In this document: positions 11,147 through 22,700 of the stretch, in pieces
Position numbering within the stretch: position 1 is the first letter of the stretch
Layout of the letters: the number at the start of each line of letters is the position of its first letter
Origin: Monodelphis domestica
Taxonomy: Eukaryota > Chordata > Mammalia > Didelphimorphia > Didelphidae
Direction: 5' to 3'
Assembly: GCF_027887165.1 (NCBI RefSeq)
Contig: NC_077232.1
Location: forward strand, 380,074 to 444,073
DNA: 64,000 bases
Position numbers and translations under genes: made by a program
Notes under the pieces: generated by a model
What the model was told of the DNA's origin: nothing
What the model saw: only the letters and a program-made list of their open reading frames with translations
The model's database searches: none

Positions 11147-14100
11147 GCCCCAGACTATAACTACAGGGCTGAAGTGAAGAAGCTCATTCCCCACCTCCAG
11201 TTCTTGGATGAAGTGCCTGCCAACCAGACCTCCCTCCAGGTCTCTCGAAAGCTCGACAAGGACTGGCTCATCGTCAAGGAGTCCATCAAGGAAAGCAACG
11301 TGGTACAGAACGGCTCTCGGTTTGGTACATGGCTCATTCGGCCCTTCGCCCCTGGCGCCCCCCACAAGCCCCCTTCTACCCCCTCGTTTTACAGAGAAGG
11401 AAACGGGCTCACAGGAGAAGGAGGGCATGGAGAAAAAGGCTTCGAGGAGGCAGCTAGGTGGCTCAGTGGATAGAGCCAGGCCTGGAGACAGGAGGTTCTG
11501 GGTTCAAACCCTACCTAGCTGTGTGACCCTGGGCAAGTCACTTCACCCCCCATGCATAGCCCTTACTGTTCTAAGACAGAAGGAGGGGGTTTAAAAAAAG
11601 AATGAAAGAAAGAACGAGAGACAGCCAGAGAGGAGAGAGCATTTGATTAGCAGCGAGAAGGCCCAGTTCGAGCCCAGACGAGACACTCCCAGGCCAGAGT
11701 CAAGAAGCAGGGAGGCTCGTCCCCGTTGGGGAGCATCTTCTCGCCCAGGGTGGCTTGTCTGATCCTGGGGCGGCTTGGCGCCTGGCTCCCTGCGGCTTCT
11801 GAGAAGACGGCCCGGGGCCTGCCTGAGCCCAGGTCTCTGGCTGCCTCTCCCGCAGGCTCAGCAGCAGGGCAGAGGCTCAGCCCCAGGCTGAGGCTGTCCA
11901 CGAGCCCCCTCCCCCCGGCCTCGCGGCTGTGGCCCCTCCACACGGGCCGGCCCCCCTGGGCGCCCTCGCCGGCATCTCCCGGCAGCCCCTTCCTGGAAGC
12001 GCTGATCCCCGAGGAGCCGGCCTCGGACTCCGACTCCAGCGACCTGACCCATGGTGAGCGCGAGGCCCCTTGGGCGGCTCTCCCCCCACCGCTCCCTTCC
12101 TTGGCCCACCCTCCCTCCCTCCCTCCTTGTAGGCGTCAGCCGCGTCCTCTGCGGAAACCCCATCAAGGGCCTGCAGGAGCGCCGGCAGAGGCTTCAGGTA
12201 CTCTCGGGGCCGGCTGGGGGGAGGAGGGGGCCCACGTGAGCGCAGCCCCCCCCCCCCGACTCTGGGGGGTCACACGGCCTGCAGCCGGGGGCGGGTCCTT
12301 GGTCAGCCTCCCTCCGGGATCCCGGGCCCACGAGAGAAAGGGGAAACTGAGGCCCCCAGCAAGGCCGCCGGCCCTGGCCCCTCCACTGGCCCCTCCTTCG
12401 GCTTCCCCCAGGAGCCCAGTGGACTCTCCATGCCCCAGCCTTTAGCCCTGGCATCTGGGAAGTCGCCCATTCAGGGCCTCGAGCCCTCCGGGAGGGCAGA
12501 GGACGGCCCGGCCTGGCCCCCAACCCTCTGGGCAGAGCTCAAGGCTTGGAAGGAGCAGCAGCGGCGGCGGTGAGTTGGGAGTGGCGCCTCGCCCTTCCCC
12601 AGGCCAGCTCTGCCAGCCGTCCCAAGAGCCGGAGATGGCCAGGGTTCGGGAAGAGGTGCGCCGCGCCCCCACGGCTCAGCCCGCCCTGGGCCCCCCCCCA
12701 GGCCCGGATCCCAGAGGTGCCCAGCAAGAAGGAACCCAGGAGGGCCCCCTGCCCGGGCTGCCCTGCGCCCTTGGCCCAGCTCCCTCCCCGCCAGGCCTTC
12801 TGGCTTCTCGAGGCTCCCTCTGGGTGGATGACCCCCATGGGCAGCCCTTCCCTGGGTGAGCAGAGAGCCCGAGGGACCCAGGCAGGGCCTCTGTCCAAAG
12901 CTCTGCCTGGCTAATCCAGGCCAGCAGGGAGAGGGCGAGCCTGGCGGCTCCGGAGCCAGAGATGCCCTACCTCCGCGCCTGTGTCTGCCCTCCCCGGGGC
13001 TCCCTGAGAGGCAGCTCGGCCTCTTCCCCCGGAGGGAGGCCACTGGAGGCTCTGGCTGCCCACCAGATTCCCCGCCTCTGGCCTCGAGGCTCCCCTGCCC
13101 GTTGGCTGGCACCTCCTCCTTCCCATTCTCACCACACAGCCTCCTTTTTGCCTCTGCCCGGCTTCTGGCCCGTGTTTGGGGGGCAGCGGCTGGGGGGGAG
13201 GGGGAGGCTTCCCAGGGGTCTGGGGCCCAGGGTGGGGGTGGGGTGGGGGAGCAAAGGAGCTTGAATATGCTACTTGTGGGGAGAAGCTCCCAGGAGGAAG
13301 TGGACGACTCCATCGAGCTGAATGAGCAGGAGGAAGAGCAGAAGGCCAAGGCCGCGAGTCCCCTCGGGTCCTGCCCAGGCTCCCCAGGCTCTGCCGCAGG
13401 TAACTTCCTGCCTCGCCCTTCTCCTGGCTTTCCTTCCTTCTTCCAGCCTTTCGCCCCGACACCTTCTCCAGGGGCCCTCCAGGGCCTCTGAGAGCGCCGA
13501 GACGCTACGGGTAGGGGGTGCGGCCCCCGGCGCGGGGCGCAGGCTCTGCGCGTCCTCCGGTGCCGGGACAAAGGACGGAGGTCAGGAGAGGGCCTGGCCT
13601 GGCGTCCCGAAGCCCCACCCCTCCGGGGTGCGGGCTCTCCTCTGCGCCCGAGAGGGGAGGCCCCTTCCTCCCCCTCTGCCCCTTCTCTCTGGGCCCAGGC
13701 AAAGAGGTCGCCTCGTGCCTGCTCCCTTGTCTTCAGACTGCCCCTCCCCCACCCCCATCTGCAGCAGACACACCGCCCTCTCGCCCTCTGCACAAGCTCT
13801 TCTTTGTTTCCTGGGCAAAGTCGCCGGGGGACCGTCTACACTTGGAGCTGCCCCCGGTCAGCCCCCAAAGCCCCTGCCGCGGCCCCCCAGCCCTCGGGCC
13901 CCAGGGAGTCGGCCCGCGGAAAGCAAAGGACCAGAACAGCCCTTCAGGCCCGTTTAGAAGCCGGGCTTAGAGAAGCCGCCCCGGGAGGACCCCGCTGGCC
14001 ACCTGAAGAAGGGAGGGGAACGGCGGCCGCCATGTGAGCTAAACCGGGCATGCTCAGGAATTCACCTCCGCGTTGGATCGGGCGCCCTGCGCTAGGCGGC

Positions 14101-16190
14101 AGATCTGGAGGCTGGCCAAAGGCGGCTGCCAGCTTTGGGCCGAGGAAGCAGGGGGAGAGGCCGGGCCGAGCGGGCAAGCAGGGAGCGTGGCCGCAGTCCG
14201 GTGCGGAGGAGAGCCGGGGGGCGGCCACTGGAGGGGGCCTGCAGAGCGGGGGGGCCACGCGGTCGCCCCAGCAGCTTTCCCCAGAGTCGAGGATGGTGGG
14301 AAGGGAGCGCCCACAGGCCTGGGCCCTGGACTGGATGCAGGGAGGAGAGAACGTCGGGGATCCCAGCTAGGCGGCCGGCCTGGGTCCGAGGGCCGCTTCT
14401 GGGCATGACACGTGGCCTTGAGACTCGCCAGGAGAGCTGACCAGGGCAGAGGGCCGGGCCGAGCCCCGTGGGGCGCACGAGGAGGGGCCGGGGGAGCTCG
14501 CAGCCCAGCCCCCGTTGGGGGAAGAGAAGCTTGAGAAGAGCGGCCGCGGCCCAAGGCTGAAGCTGGCTCCCTCCTCGGGAGCTCCGACGGATGGCGGCAG
14601 GGAAGGGACGTGGAGGTGCCGTGCTGCAAGCGAGGCCAAGGCCTGACCCTCTCTGTATGGGGCTGAGGTGGGCGGAGGGGGTCACGGAAGGTAAACTGAG
14701 GACCCAGGAGACGGGGGGCCTTCCGGCATGTCGGCTGGCCTGGGTTGAGGGAACCCCGGCAAGCCAGGGCGTCTCCCAGTTTCGGCGCGGGGGAAGGACG
14801 TCGGAGAGAGCCAGGCCGCAGTGGGAGCCGGGCCGTGATGGCCGGCCGAGGGCTCGGGCGCCGGGCCTTCCCTCCTGGGCCGGCTTCGGCCCCGGAAGCA
14901 GGCCCGGTGGGGTGGTCGGGCCATTTGCTGTTTGCCCAGGACAGCAGAGAAGATTCTCGGGGCAGCCTGGTGCCTCCCCTCAGGACCTCCCCCGGGCCCA
15001 TCGCCCTCTGCTCTCGGGTACCCCCTTGGCCCCGAGTTTCTCCTGGCGCTGCCGGGCCCCCGTCCTCCCTCTAGACCAAACAGCCTTCTCTGGGCGGCGC
15101 GCTTCCCGACTCACAAGAAAATAAATCCGGTTGGAATGCAGCCCTCCCGCCACTTCCTGGCCCCAGGGAGGCACGGCCACCTCTGTCCCCTCCTCCCCTT
15201 TCTGGGTGCCCATCCGCCGTCTTGGCCCTTGAGCCTGCCCCACCTCTCTGTCCTCCGGCCACATCTCCCCAGACTGGCTGGGATCCAGCCGGGCGTTCTT
15301 AGAAGCCTCCCTTTGCAGGCTTCTTGCACCTTCCCCCATGTCCGGACTCCGGGCCTTTGCCCTGGCCGTGCCCTCTTGGGTCTCCGGGAGGACTTTGCCC
15401 TTGGCCTCTTCACACCCACATACCTGCCTCCGTCTGCCCTTCTTGGCGCTCCCTGTAGACGGGGGCCTGTTCGGAGCCGCCCCCGCCCCGCGTGAAAGGG
15501 CTGCGGGCCTCCTGCTGATCCTGTCCTCCGTTGCCTTGCAGATCCGTCCAAAGTCCTGCGCGGGAGCAGATGGCTAGCGGGGCCCGGCGGCCCCCTGGTC
15601 CCTTCTGCCCTCAAGCACCCCTCCCCTCCCCCGCTGCCTAGCCCCAGTGGACGGTCCAGGCCCGAGCTTCGGGGCAGGCGCCTGAACCTCAACCTCAGCC
15701 CGCTGGCCAGCTCGGAGTCAGGGGCCCACCTGGGGGAGCGGCTGGCTGTGCTGCCACCCTTCAGGGGCCTCACAGCCCTGAGAAGCCCGGGAGCCCAGAG
15801 CCACCCAGAGCCTCGAGGGCTCGGAGCCACCGTGAGGCCTGCATCCATAGAGCCCAAGTAGAGTCTCCCCCGCCCCCCCCCGGCCCCCTCCCCCCCAACA
15901 CGCCTCTAAGCTGGCCCTGCTTCCTCCCCAGGCTCAGCCCGAAGGCCCTCAGGCAGGTGGGGGCCCTGTCTTTGGCCCCCCGCGCACCCTCCTCCCCCCT
16001 GGAGCCGGCCTTCTCCCTCTTCAGACACCGGGCCGAGAGAAGGGTGCCCGTCGTCCACCCGGCAGCCAAGACCCCCGAGAAGATGTCTCTGCCGGCCCCC
16101 GGCCGGCCCGCCCTGCACAGGCTGTCCAGCCTGCCCGGAGTGGGGCCTCCGACGCCCCCGACACACCTCCAGAGGAATCCCAAGTCCTAG
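11147..16190 (+). CDS. LRRC56: LRRC56, 3' exons only (leucine-rich repeat protein 56)
   Basis: LRRC56 is a leucine-rich-repeat protein implicated in cilia and intraflagellar transport. Only the part after the repeats is here. Exons I can support are 11147-11324 (YNYRAEVKKLIPHLQFLDEV, typical of the segment right after the LRRs), 11856-12053, 12133-12197 (VLCGNPIKGLQERRQRLQ) and 12412-12569 (ending LKAWKEQQRRR). Phases chain 1, 1, 0 and 2. Further exons are less certain: one around 12702 or 12725 to 12855, one ending at 13399 with donor GTAACT, and one at 15542-15831 or running to a TAG at 15859-15861 (contains RGRRLNLNLSPLA). A possible last exon at 15932-16190 reads LSPKALRQVGALSLAPRAPS, but its phase does not match the 15831 donor. 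The C-terminus is therefore unresolved. The LRR exons and start codon lie left of the window. The gene runs tail-to-tail into LMNTD2. Confidence 0.82.
11445..11604 (+). repeat. Marsupial CORE-SINE in an LRRC56 intron
   Basis: A sense copy starting GGCAGCTAGGTGGCTCAGTG, with CTGTGTGACCCTGGGCAAGT in the middle and a short A-rich tail. It lies in the intron after the exon ending at 11324. Confidence 0.88.
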
Positions 16191-16294
16191 CGGGCGGCAG
16201 GGCCGGCCTGAAAGGGAAGGGAGGCCGCGGAGAGCCGGCGCCAGCTCCCGGCCCGGCTGCCAATCACTCTAGTCGCGGCTGGCCAGAAACGGGG

Positions 16295-16300
16295 TTTATT
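16295..16300 (-). terminator. LMNTD2: LMNTD2 polyadenylation signal
   Basis: AATAAA on the minus strand, 230 bases after the LMNTD2 stop codon (16530-16532). It sits about 105 bases from the last candidate LRRC56 stop, so the two transcripts meet tail-to-tail and may overlap in their 3' UTRs. I found no canonical plus-strand signal for LRRC56 nearby. Confidence 0.75.
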
Positions 16301-16529
16301 TTCGGGGATCGCCGGTCAATAGAGAAATTACGCAGCCGAGCGCTCGGGTGGCTGGTGTCTTCCTTGCGCGCCCCCCGGGGCTCTGGGGCCCTGGGACGCG
16401 GCAGCTGCCCCCACGCCCCGGCCCGGCGCCCTGGCAGGCGCGTGGAGCCTCTGGACGGGGGCTGCTCAGCCGCTCAAGGCTGTGTATTGGGAAACATGGC
16501 TGTGCCCCCCCCTCGCAGGCACTCCTCAG

Positions 16530-19500
16530 CTACTTGGCGATGGGGGGGTAGTTCAAGTGCTTCAGCCCGAAGCGGCTCTCGGCGGTCTTCTGCACGCTCA
16601 GGGCCACCATCGGGCATTCCACGTCCACGTACTTCCTGCAGATCCGGGGCGGCAGGAACTGGTTTGTGTTCTGAGGAAGGAAGGGCGGGAGGGGCTGGCC
16701 GTGGGTCCGAGCCCGGCGCCCCCCCAAGCCCCAGCCGCCCGGCGCGCCCGGCCACTCACAAAGATGCACTTCTGGATCTTCTTGCCGATGGCCGGGAGCT
16801 GGGAGAGCTCTGTGGGGGCACAAGAGGCCGGCAGGGCGTCAGCACCCCCCCGGCCCGCGAGCGGCCTAGCTGCGGGCAGGGGTAAATGAGCACCTGGAAT
16901 GCTGGGCAGGGGCACCATGGCCCCGTGACACGAGTCCTGCCGGCCTAGCGCGGCCTCCCTGGCCTCCGCCGGGCCGCCGGGCCTGTTGGCGTTGATGCTG
17001 GGGATGACGCGAAGGGGCCTGGGTCGGGGCAGAGACGAGTGAGGCTCCGGGCGCGTGGAGGTGGCAGGGCTGGCGCCCTCGTGGGGCTGCAGTGGGGGAG
17101 GGGGGCGCGCATCCCACCTGCTCCTGTAGGGCCCAGCCTGGCCTTCTAGGCTCGGGGGAGGGCCCGGGATCTTGGGCTTCTTGCGGGCCGGGAGATGCCT
17201 CCGGTGGCTCTTGGTCCTCAGGCCTACAGCCTCCTGGGGCTTCGTGTCCGGGGCCTCGCGCAGCGGGTAGCAGTCGATGGACATGTCCGTATAATCAGTG
17301 AAGGCCTTGGAGGCCTCTGTCACACAGTGTGGCGCCTGGTATTGGCTCATCACCTGGGAAACTCGCTGGTCACCGCCTCCCCCCAGAAGAGGGGCATCGC
17401 CAACCCCCCGCCCTCCCGCCGGAACCCCTGCCACTCACCTCCCCCGCGGGGTTCAGTAAGAGGGTGACGCAGCCGGGGTGGGTGTAGAAATGGATCAGGT
17501 CCTTTTGGGGCGCCTTGGCCATGCGCTTCCTCGTCGGGCTGACCCCCTCGCCCCACACCTGCCCCAAGAGTCCTGTCAGCCCCGGGCGAGCTCCCCCGCA
17601 ACCCTCTCCCGGACGCCTGGGGACGGGGAGGCCCAGGTCTGGGGGGCCGGGGGGGCTTCTGCAATGCCAAGGCTCACCCAGAGAGTCAGAGAGCAGGGGA
17701 AAGTGACTCCAGGCCAGGGCCTGCGCCGTCACGGTGTCAGTGTGCGGCTCCTGGGAACTGCCCCCCACGCACACACTGTCTAGAAAGGGCCAGCCGGGCA
17801 GGGGCTGATCCCCGCCCCAGGACCAGGGGGAGCCCCTCCTCTAAGCTCCAGAGAAGGCGGTCACACCCCAGCAAGCCATAACCTGGGCTAATAAGACCTT
17901 TATCTGTGGCCACTGGTTGGCTGAGAGCCGTCTCTAGGGCTCTCGACAGCTCAGCCAGGAGCCAGCAGCCAGGGAAGGCCCCAAGGGATTCTCTCTCCTG
18001 CCCCATCAGGTGGAAGCCACTCTCCCAGGAAGTGCCCAACGCAGCCCCTGGCACCGGCGTTCCTCGGCCTAGGAGCCAGCAAGTCCCGTGCGTGCCCAAG
18101 AGGGAGCCAAACGGCAGGCAGCAGATCCTTGCTGATGAAGGGGGCGGCCAGCAGCCCCTGAGCCCACCCAGGGCCATCTCCTTGTGAGTGGCCTTAACTA
18201 CGCGTCTCCCACGCTTGCTTTAAGTCTGGGGCTCACCCTTCCCACGGATGTGAGGCGTGCGGGGAGCGGGATTTTGGTAACTTCTTACTATGTCTTCAGA
18301 AGTGCCGAGGCTGAGAGAGGTTAAAGGGAAACCCAGCAGAGGGGGCTTGTATCAGAAGTGGTGCCCTTGAATACAAAGTAGCAGCCACCCCGGGGCGGGG
18401 CAGGGCCAGAGGAGGGTGCGGCCCAGGAGCAAATGGCCTTTACCTGACTGATGCCTTTAAGGACAGAAATGGCCCTGAGGGCAGAACCTTCAGGAAGTCC
18501 CTGTTCACTACACCTGCTCATCCCCAGATTGCTCAAGCTACCCCAGGACCGCTGAGGAGCTTTTCTTTGGTGGGCAGCCAATTAGCTTGTAGGAAGTGCT
18601 GGGCACAGTGCTAAAGGAGTAGGGGCACAGAATGGGAATACAAAGAAAGGGAAAGGCCAGTCCCTAGCCCTGAGGAGCTCCTAGTCTAACGAGGTAGAAC
18701 GGGCTGGCAGTGTACAAGCAAGAAAGATCCAGCCAGGATAAATAGGTAAATAAGGTGAAATCAACCAGAGTTACTGAAGAGGTGAAATGAAATCTACAAA
18801 TGAGGCTGGAGGTGAAATTGACAGGCCTTAGAACCATTTTGGATATAGAGGGTGGCAGACAATGAGAAGTACAGGATGACACCAGTGTGTGACCAGGAAG
18901 GTGCTTGGGGGGGGGGGGGGTTAGTAATAAGCAGTATAAGAAGGTAGACCGAGGGAAGGCTTTGAGGAGAAAGATGAGTTCAGTTTGGGACGTGGTGAGT
19001 TTAAGATGTCTATAGGACATCAAGATGTTCAGTGGGCAAGTTAGAGAGGGAAGAGGAGGTCAAAAGGAAGGCTAGGGCTGTACAAGTACATCTGAGTCAT
19101 CTGTGTCAGGGGGAAGAAGGGGAAAGAATGAAATAAGAATTTATCGGCATGCCTGGTATGCCAGGCGCTGCACTAAGGACTTCTTGCACATCTCATGCTT
19201 GATCCTTACAACTACCCTGACAGGGAGGTGCTATTATTATCCTCACTTTGCAGTTGAAGAAACTGAGGCAAAAGAGATTCAGTGATTTGCCCAGGGTCAC
19301 ACAGCAAACCCAGGTCTTCTAGACTCCAAGCCCAGCACCTTTCTGCTTCACCACCAGCTGCCTATAGAGATGATTATTGAAACCACTGGAGTTGATGAGA
19401 TGGCCAAGTGATAGAGGGTGACAATAGCCCAATATAGAGCCTTGGAGGAACCCCAGAATTCCTATTTTTAAGTCTGTCATTGATATTCAAAAGGTTTCTT

Positions 19501-19634
19501 TCCACTGGAAATTTTACGGATTAGATGAAGTTTCAACAACAGTAATAATCTAGTATTTCCATATTGCTTTAAGGTTTGCTTACAAATATTGTCATTAGTA
19601 ATACCATTACTAGGGCTATATCCCAAAAAGGAGA

Positions 19635-19668
<34 letters not shown>

Positions 19669-19698
19669 CAGAGTCAGAGAGAGGGAGAGAGAGGGAGG

Positions 19699-19743
<45 letters not shown>

Positions 19744-22700
19744 AGAGAGAGAGAGAGAGGGAGGTAGGGAGGGAGAGAGAGAGAGAGGGAGGGAGGGAGG
19801 GAGAGGGAGAGAGAGAGAGGACCCATTTGTCTTTTCTAACAGCCCTTTTTGGGATGGCAAAGAGCTGGAAAATGAGGGAATGCCCATCAATTGGGGGATG
19901 GCTGAACAAGTTGTGGTATATGATAATGGGGATGGGATGGAATACAGTTGTGCTGTAAGGAATGATGAAGAAGATGATGCTTTTGGAAAGAGCTGGAAAG
20001 ATGCAAAGTGAAATAAGCAGAACCAGGAAAACATTGTACCCAGTAACAGCAACATTGGGGAATGATCAACTATGATAGCCTAAGGTCCCAATGCAATGAT
20101 CCAAGACAATCCAGAAGGATTTAGGACAAATACTATATTCCCCTCCTTCAGAGAAAGAGCTGATGGTGTCTGAATGCAGATTGAAACTGACTGTTTTTCA
20201 CTTTATTACATTTGTATGCTTTCCTCCGGGTTTGGATTTTCAGGGTGTATTCTCTTACAATGTGGCTAATATGGAAATATGTTCTGCATGATCCTATATG
20301 TATAACCCAGTTCAACCTGCTTACCACTTATGCCCAAAGGGCTTTAAATGACTGCCTGCCCTCTGATCCAGCCATGCCACTGTTGGTTTGTAGCCCAAAG
20401 ACATAATAAGGAAAAAGACTCCTACAAAAATATTCACAGCTGCACTCTTTGTGGTGGCAAAAAATTTGAAGAAGAATGAAGGGTGTCCCTCCATTGGGGA
20501 ATGGCTAAACAAAATGTGGTATCTGATGGGGATGGAATACTATTGTGCTCTAAGGAATAATGAACTGGAGGGATTCCATGTGAACTGGGACGACCTCCAG
20601 GAAGTGATGCAGAGTGAGAGGAGCAGAACCAGGAGAACATCCTACACAGAGACTGACACATTGTAGCATGATCCAATGTAACTGACTAATAAAAAATGCA
20701 ATGACCCAGGACAATCCCAAGGGTCTTGGGAGAAATAGCTATCCATATCCGGAGAAAGAACTGTGGAGACAGAAATGCATTAGAAAAATATATGATCAAC
20801 CACGTAGTGCGATAGGGATGTGATTAGGGTATTAATGTTAAAGAATTGCTCCGCTGCAAATACGAGTAACACAGAAACGGGCTTTGAACAATGATATATG
20901 TATAACCCAGTGGAACTGCTTGTTGGCTTTGGGAGGGGGGAGGAGAAAGCTAAGGAGGGAATCATGAATCATGTAACCATGGAAAAATATTTTAAATAAA
21001 AAAATGAAAAAACCCAATAACAAATTGCTTACCACTTCTGGGAAGAGGAAGGAAGACAATTCAGATATTATGATTTCAGAAAAGATATGATAAAAAAAAC
21101 AACAAATATTACCTTGTTTGGTCTTCACAACTGCCCCGGGAGGCTGGTGTTATTAGAAGTGTCATTTTACAGAAGAGGGAGCTGAGGCACAAAGAGTGAT
21201 TTGCCTAGGGCCATATGACTTCTAAATGGCTGAGGTAGGATTTGAACTCAGGACTTCTCAAGGACACTACCTCCTCCCTGATTCTGACCCTCCTTCCTTT
21301 GTGTCCCAGTGCTTGTGACACACTGACCTGCTGTGGATTTTGCTGAGATAGTGGATGCCCCAGAACAACTGTAGGCACCTTAATTCTGGTCAGGCCTCTT
21401 GGGGGGGGGGGCATGGTGGCTACTTCCTGATTATGCCTTAGGAGGGCAAGGCTGAACAGGAGAAATGACTAATACAAGATTTTAATGGCCAGAAGCCCTA
21501 GCACAGCCTAAAGTTCCCAGAGATAGCAAAGAAAAGGGCTCCCAGAGAACGATTACTGCCCTACTTCTCTGCTGAGTAGGGAAGCCTGGGCCACCCCAGT
21601 ATCTGAGGCTGGCAGGGGGAAGCAGGCCCCAACCTGCTCTGGACTCCAGACTAAGAGTTCACCAAAGAAACCCTCTGGGACCTTGTGAAAGCACTAGCAG
21701 GGGAGGCCCCAAGAAAAGGAGGAGGAACAGAGAAAGCTCCCAGGGGCCAGCCCACCCGGAAGCCACCCTGCAGATGGCAGGAAGAGGGTTCCTACAACTT
21801 TAGCACCCAGGAAGGCTCTCCAGAGGCTGGCAGTGACCAGAGCAAAGCCTGGAGCAGATCTTGGACACAGTCCCACAGACCCCGGCACGGACTGAACAAC
21901 ACGGATGCCTTGTGCGGTCAGGCCAGATGACGAACGACCCTGAAGGCAACAAACCTGGTCCTCTGGACTGTCAGAACAAAGGTAGCCCAGTGAGCATCAG
22001 GAGCCACTCAGCGCTGGGCTCAGACTGCCAGAAGAAGAGGCCCGTGGGCAGAGACTGAAGGCCAAAGTCAAGGCAGCCCTATTCTGCACCAGAACCAGGA
22101 ACAGATACCAGATACGGAGCTGCACTTTCCAACAGCTGTGCCCAGGCTGAGGAAAAAGATGCTCACTGGGTGGCACTGGGAAACGAGGGAAGGGCCAAAG
22201 AGCGCCATGTCTGGCCCAGAGGCCCAAATCTCTTTCCACAGCAGCGATGGGCATGTGTCGCACTGGGGCGGAAGAAGGCCCCCAAAGATCATTTCCTTTG
22301 CCACTTCTTACTTCATTAACAAAGCCCATGAGGGCTCTGTCTACCGGGAACCGGACAGTGTCACCAGCTGCCAGGGTGGTGTGAAGGCCTCAAACTGGAT
22401 CCAAAGAAGAGAAGATCTGGAGGCTTTTCGGGAAAAGGGAGGAAGGAAGGAAGGGAGGGAGGGAGGGAGGGAGGAAGGAAGGAAGGAAAGAGAGAGGGAG
22501 GGAGGGAGGGAGGGAGGGAGGGAGGGAGGGAGGGAGGGAGGGAAGGAAGGAAGGAAGGAAGGAAGGAAGGAAGGAAGGAAGGGAGGGAGGGAGGGAGGGA
22601 GGGAGGGAGGGAGGGAGGGAGGGAGGGAGGGAGGGAGGGAGGGAGGGAGGGAGGGAAGGAAGGAAGGAAGGAAGGAAGGAAGGAAGGAAGGAAGGAAGGA

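Noticed and set aside
12471-13793. 440-codon minus-strand open frame opposite LRRC56
   Set aside because: GC-rich DNA gives long chance frames. It lies antisense to LRRC56 exons and has no domain, start context or splice support.
15119-15124. AATAAA on the plus strand as the LRRC56 end
   Set aside because: It lies before the exon at 15542, which encodes a conserved-looking LRRC56 C-terminal segment, so it is at most an alternative end.
16530-17572. A separate unnamed minus-strand gene between LRRC56 and LMNTD2
   Set aside because: At first it looked like a novel gene, but its exons complete the LMNTD2 frame and fold, and the position matches the human LMNTD2 3' end.
17678-17775. Apparent upstream exon for the 17.4-kb LMNTD2 exon (minus strand, reading [20 protein letters not shown])
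   Set aside because: It can be joined in phase using a second acceptor at 17573. However, the acceptor at 17559 continues the lamin-tail domain exactly (HHVT-VWGEG) from the exon at 31671, so the match here is chance.
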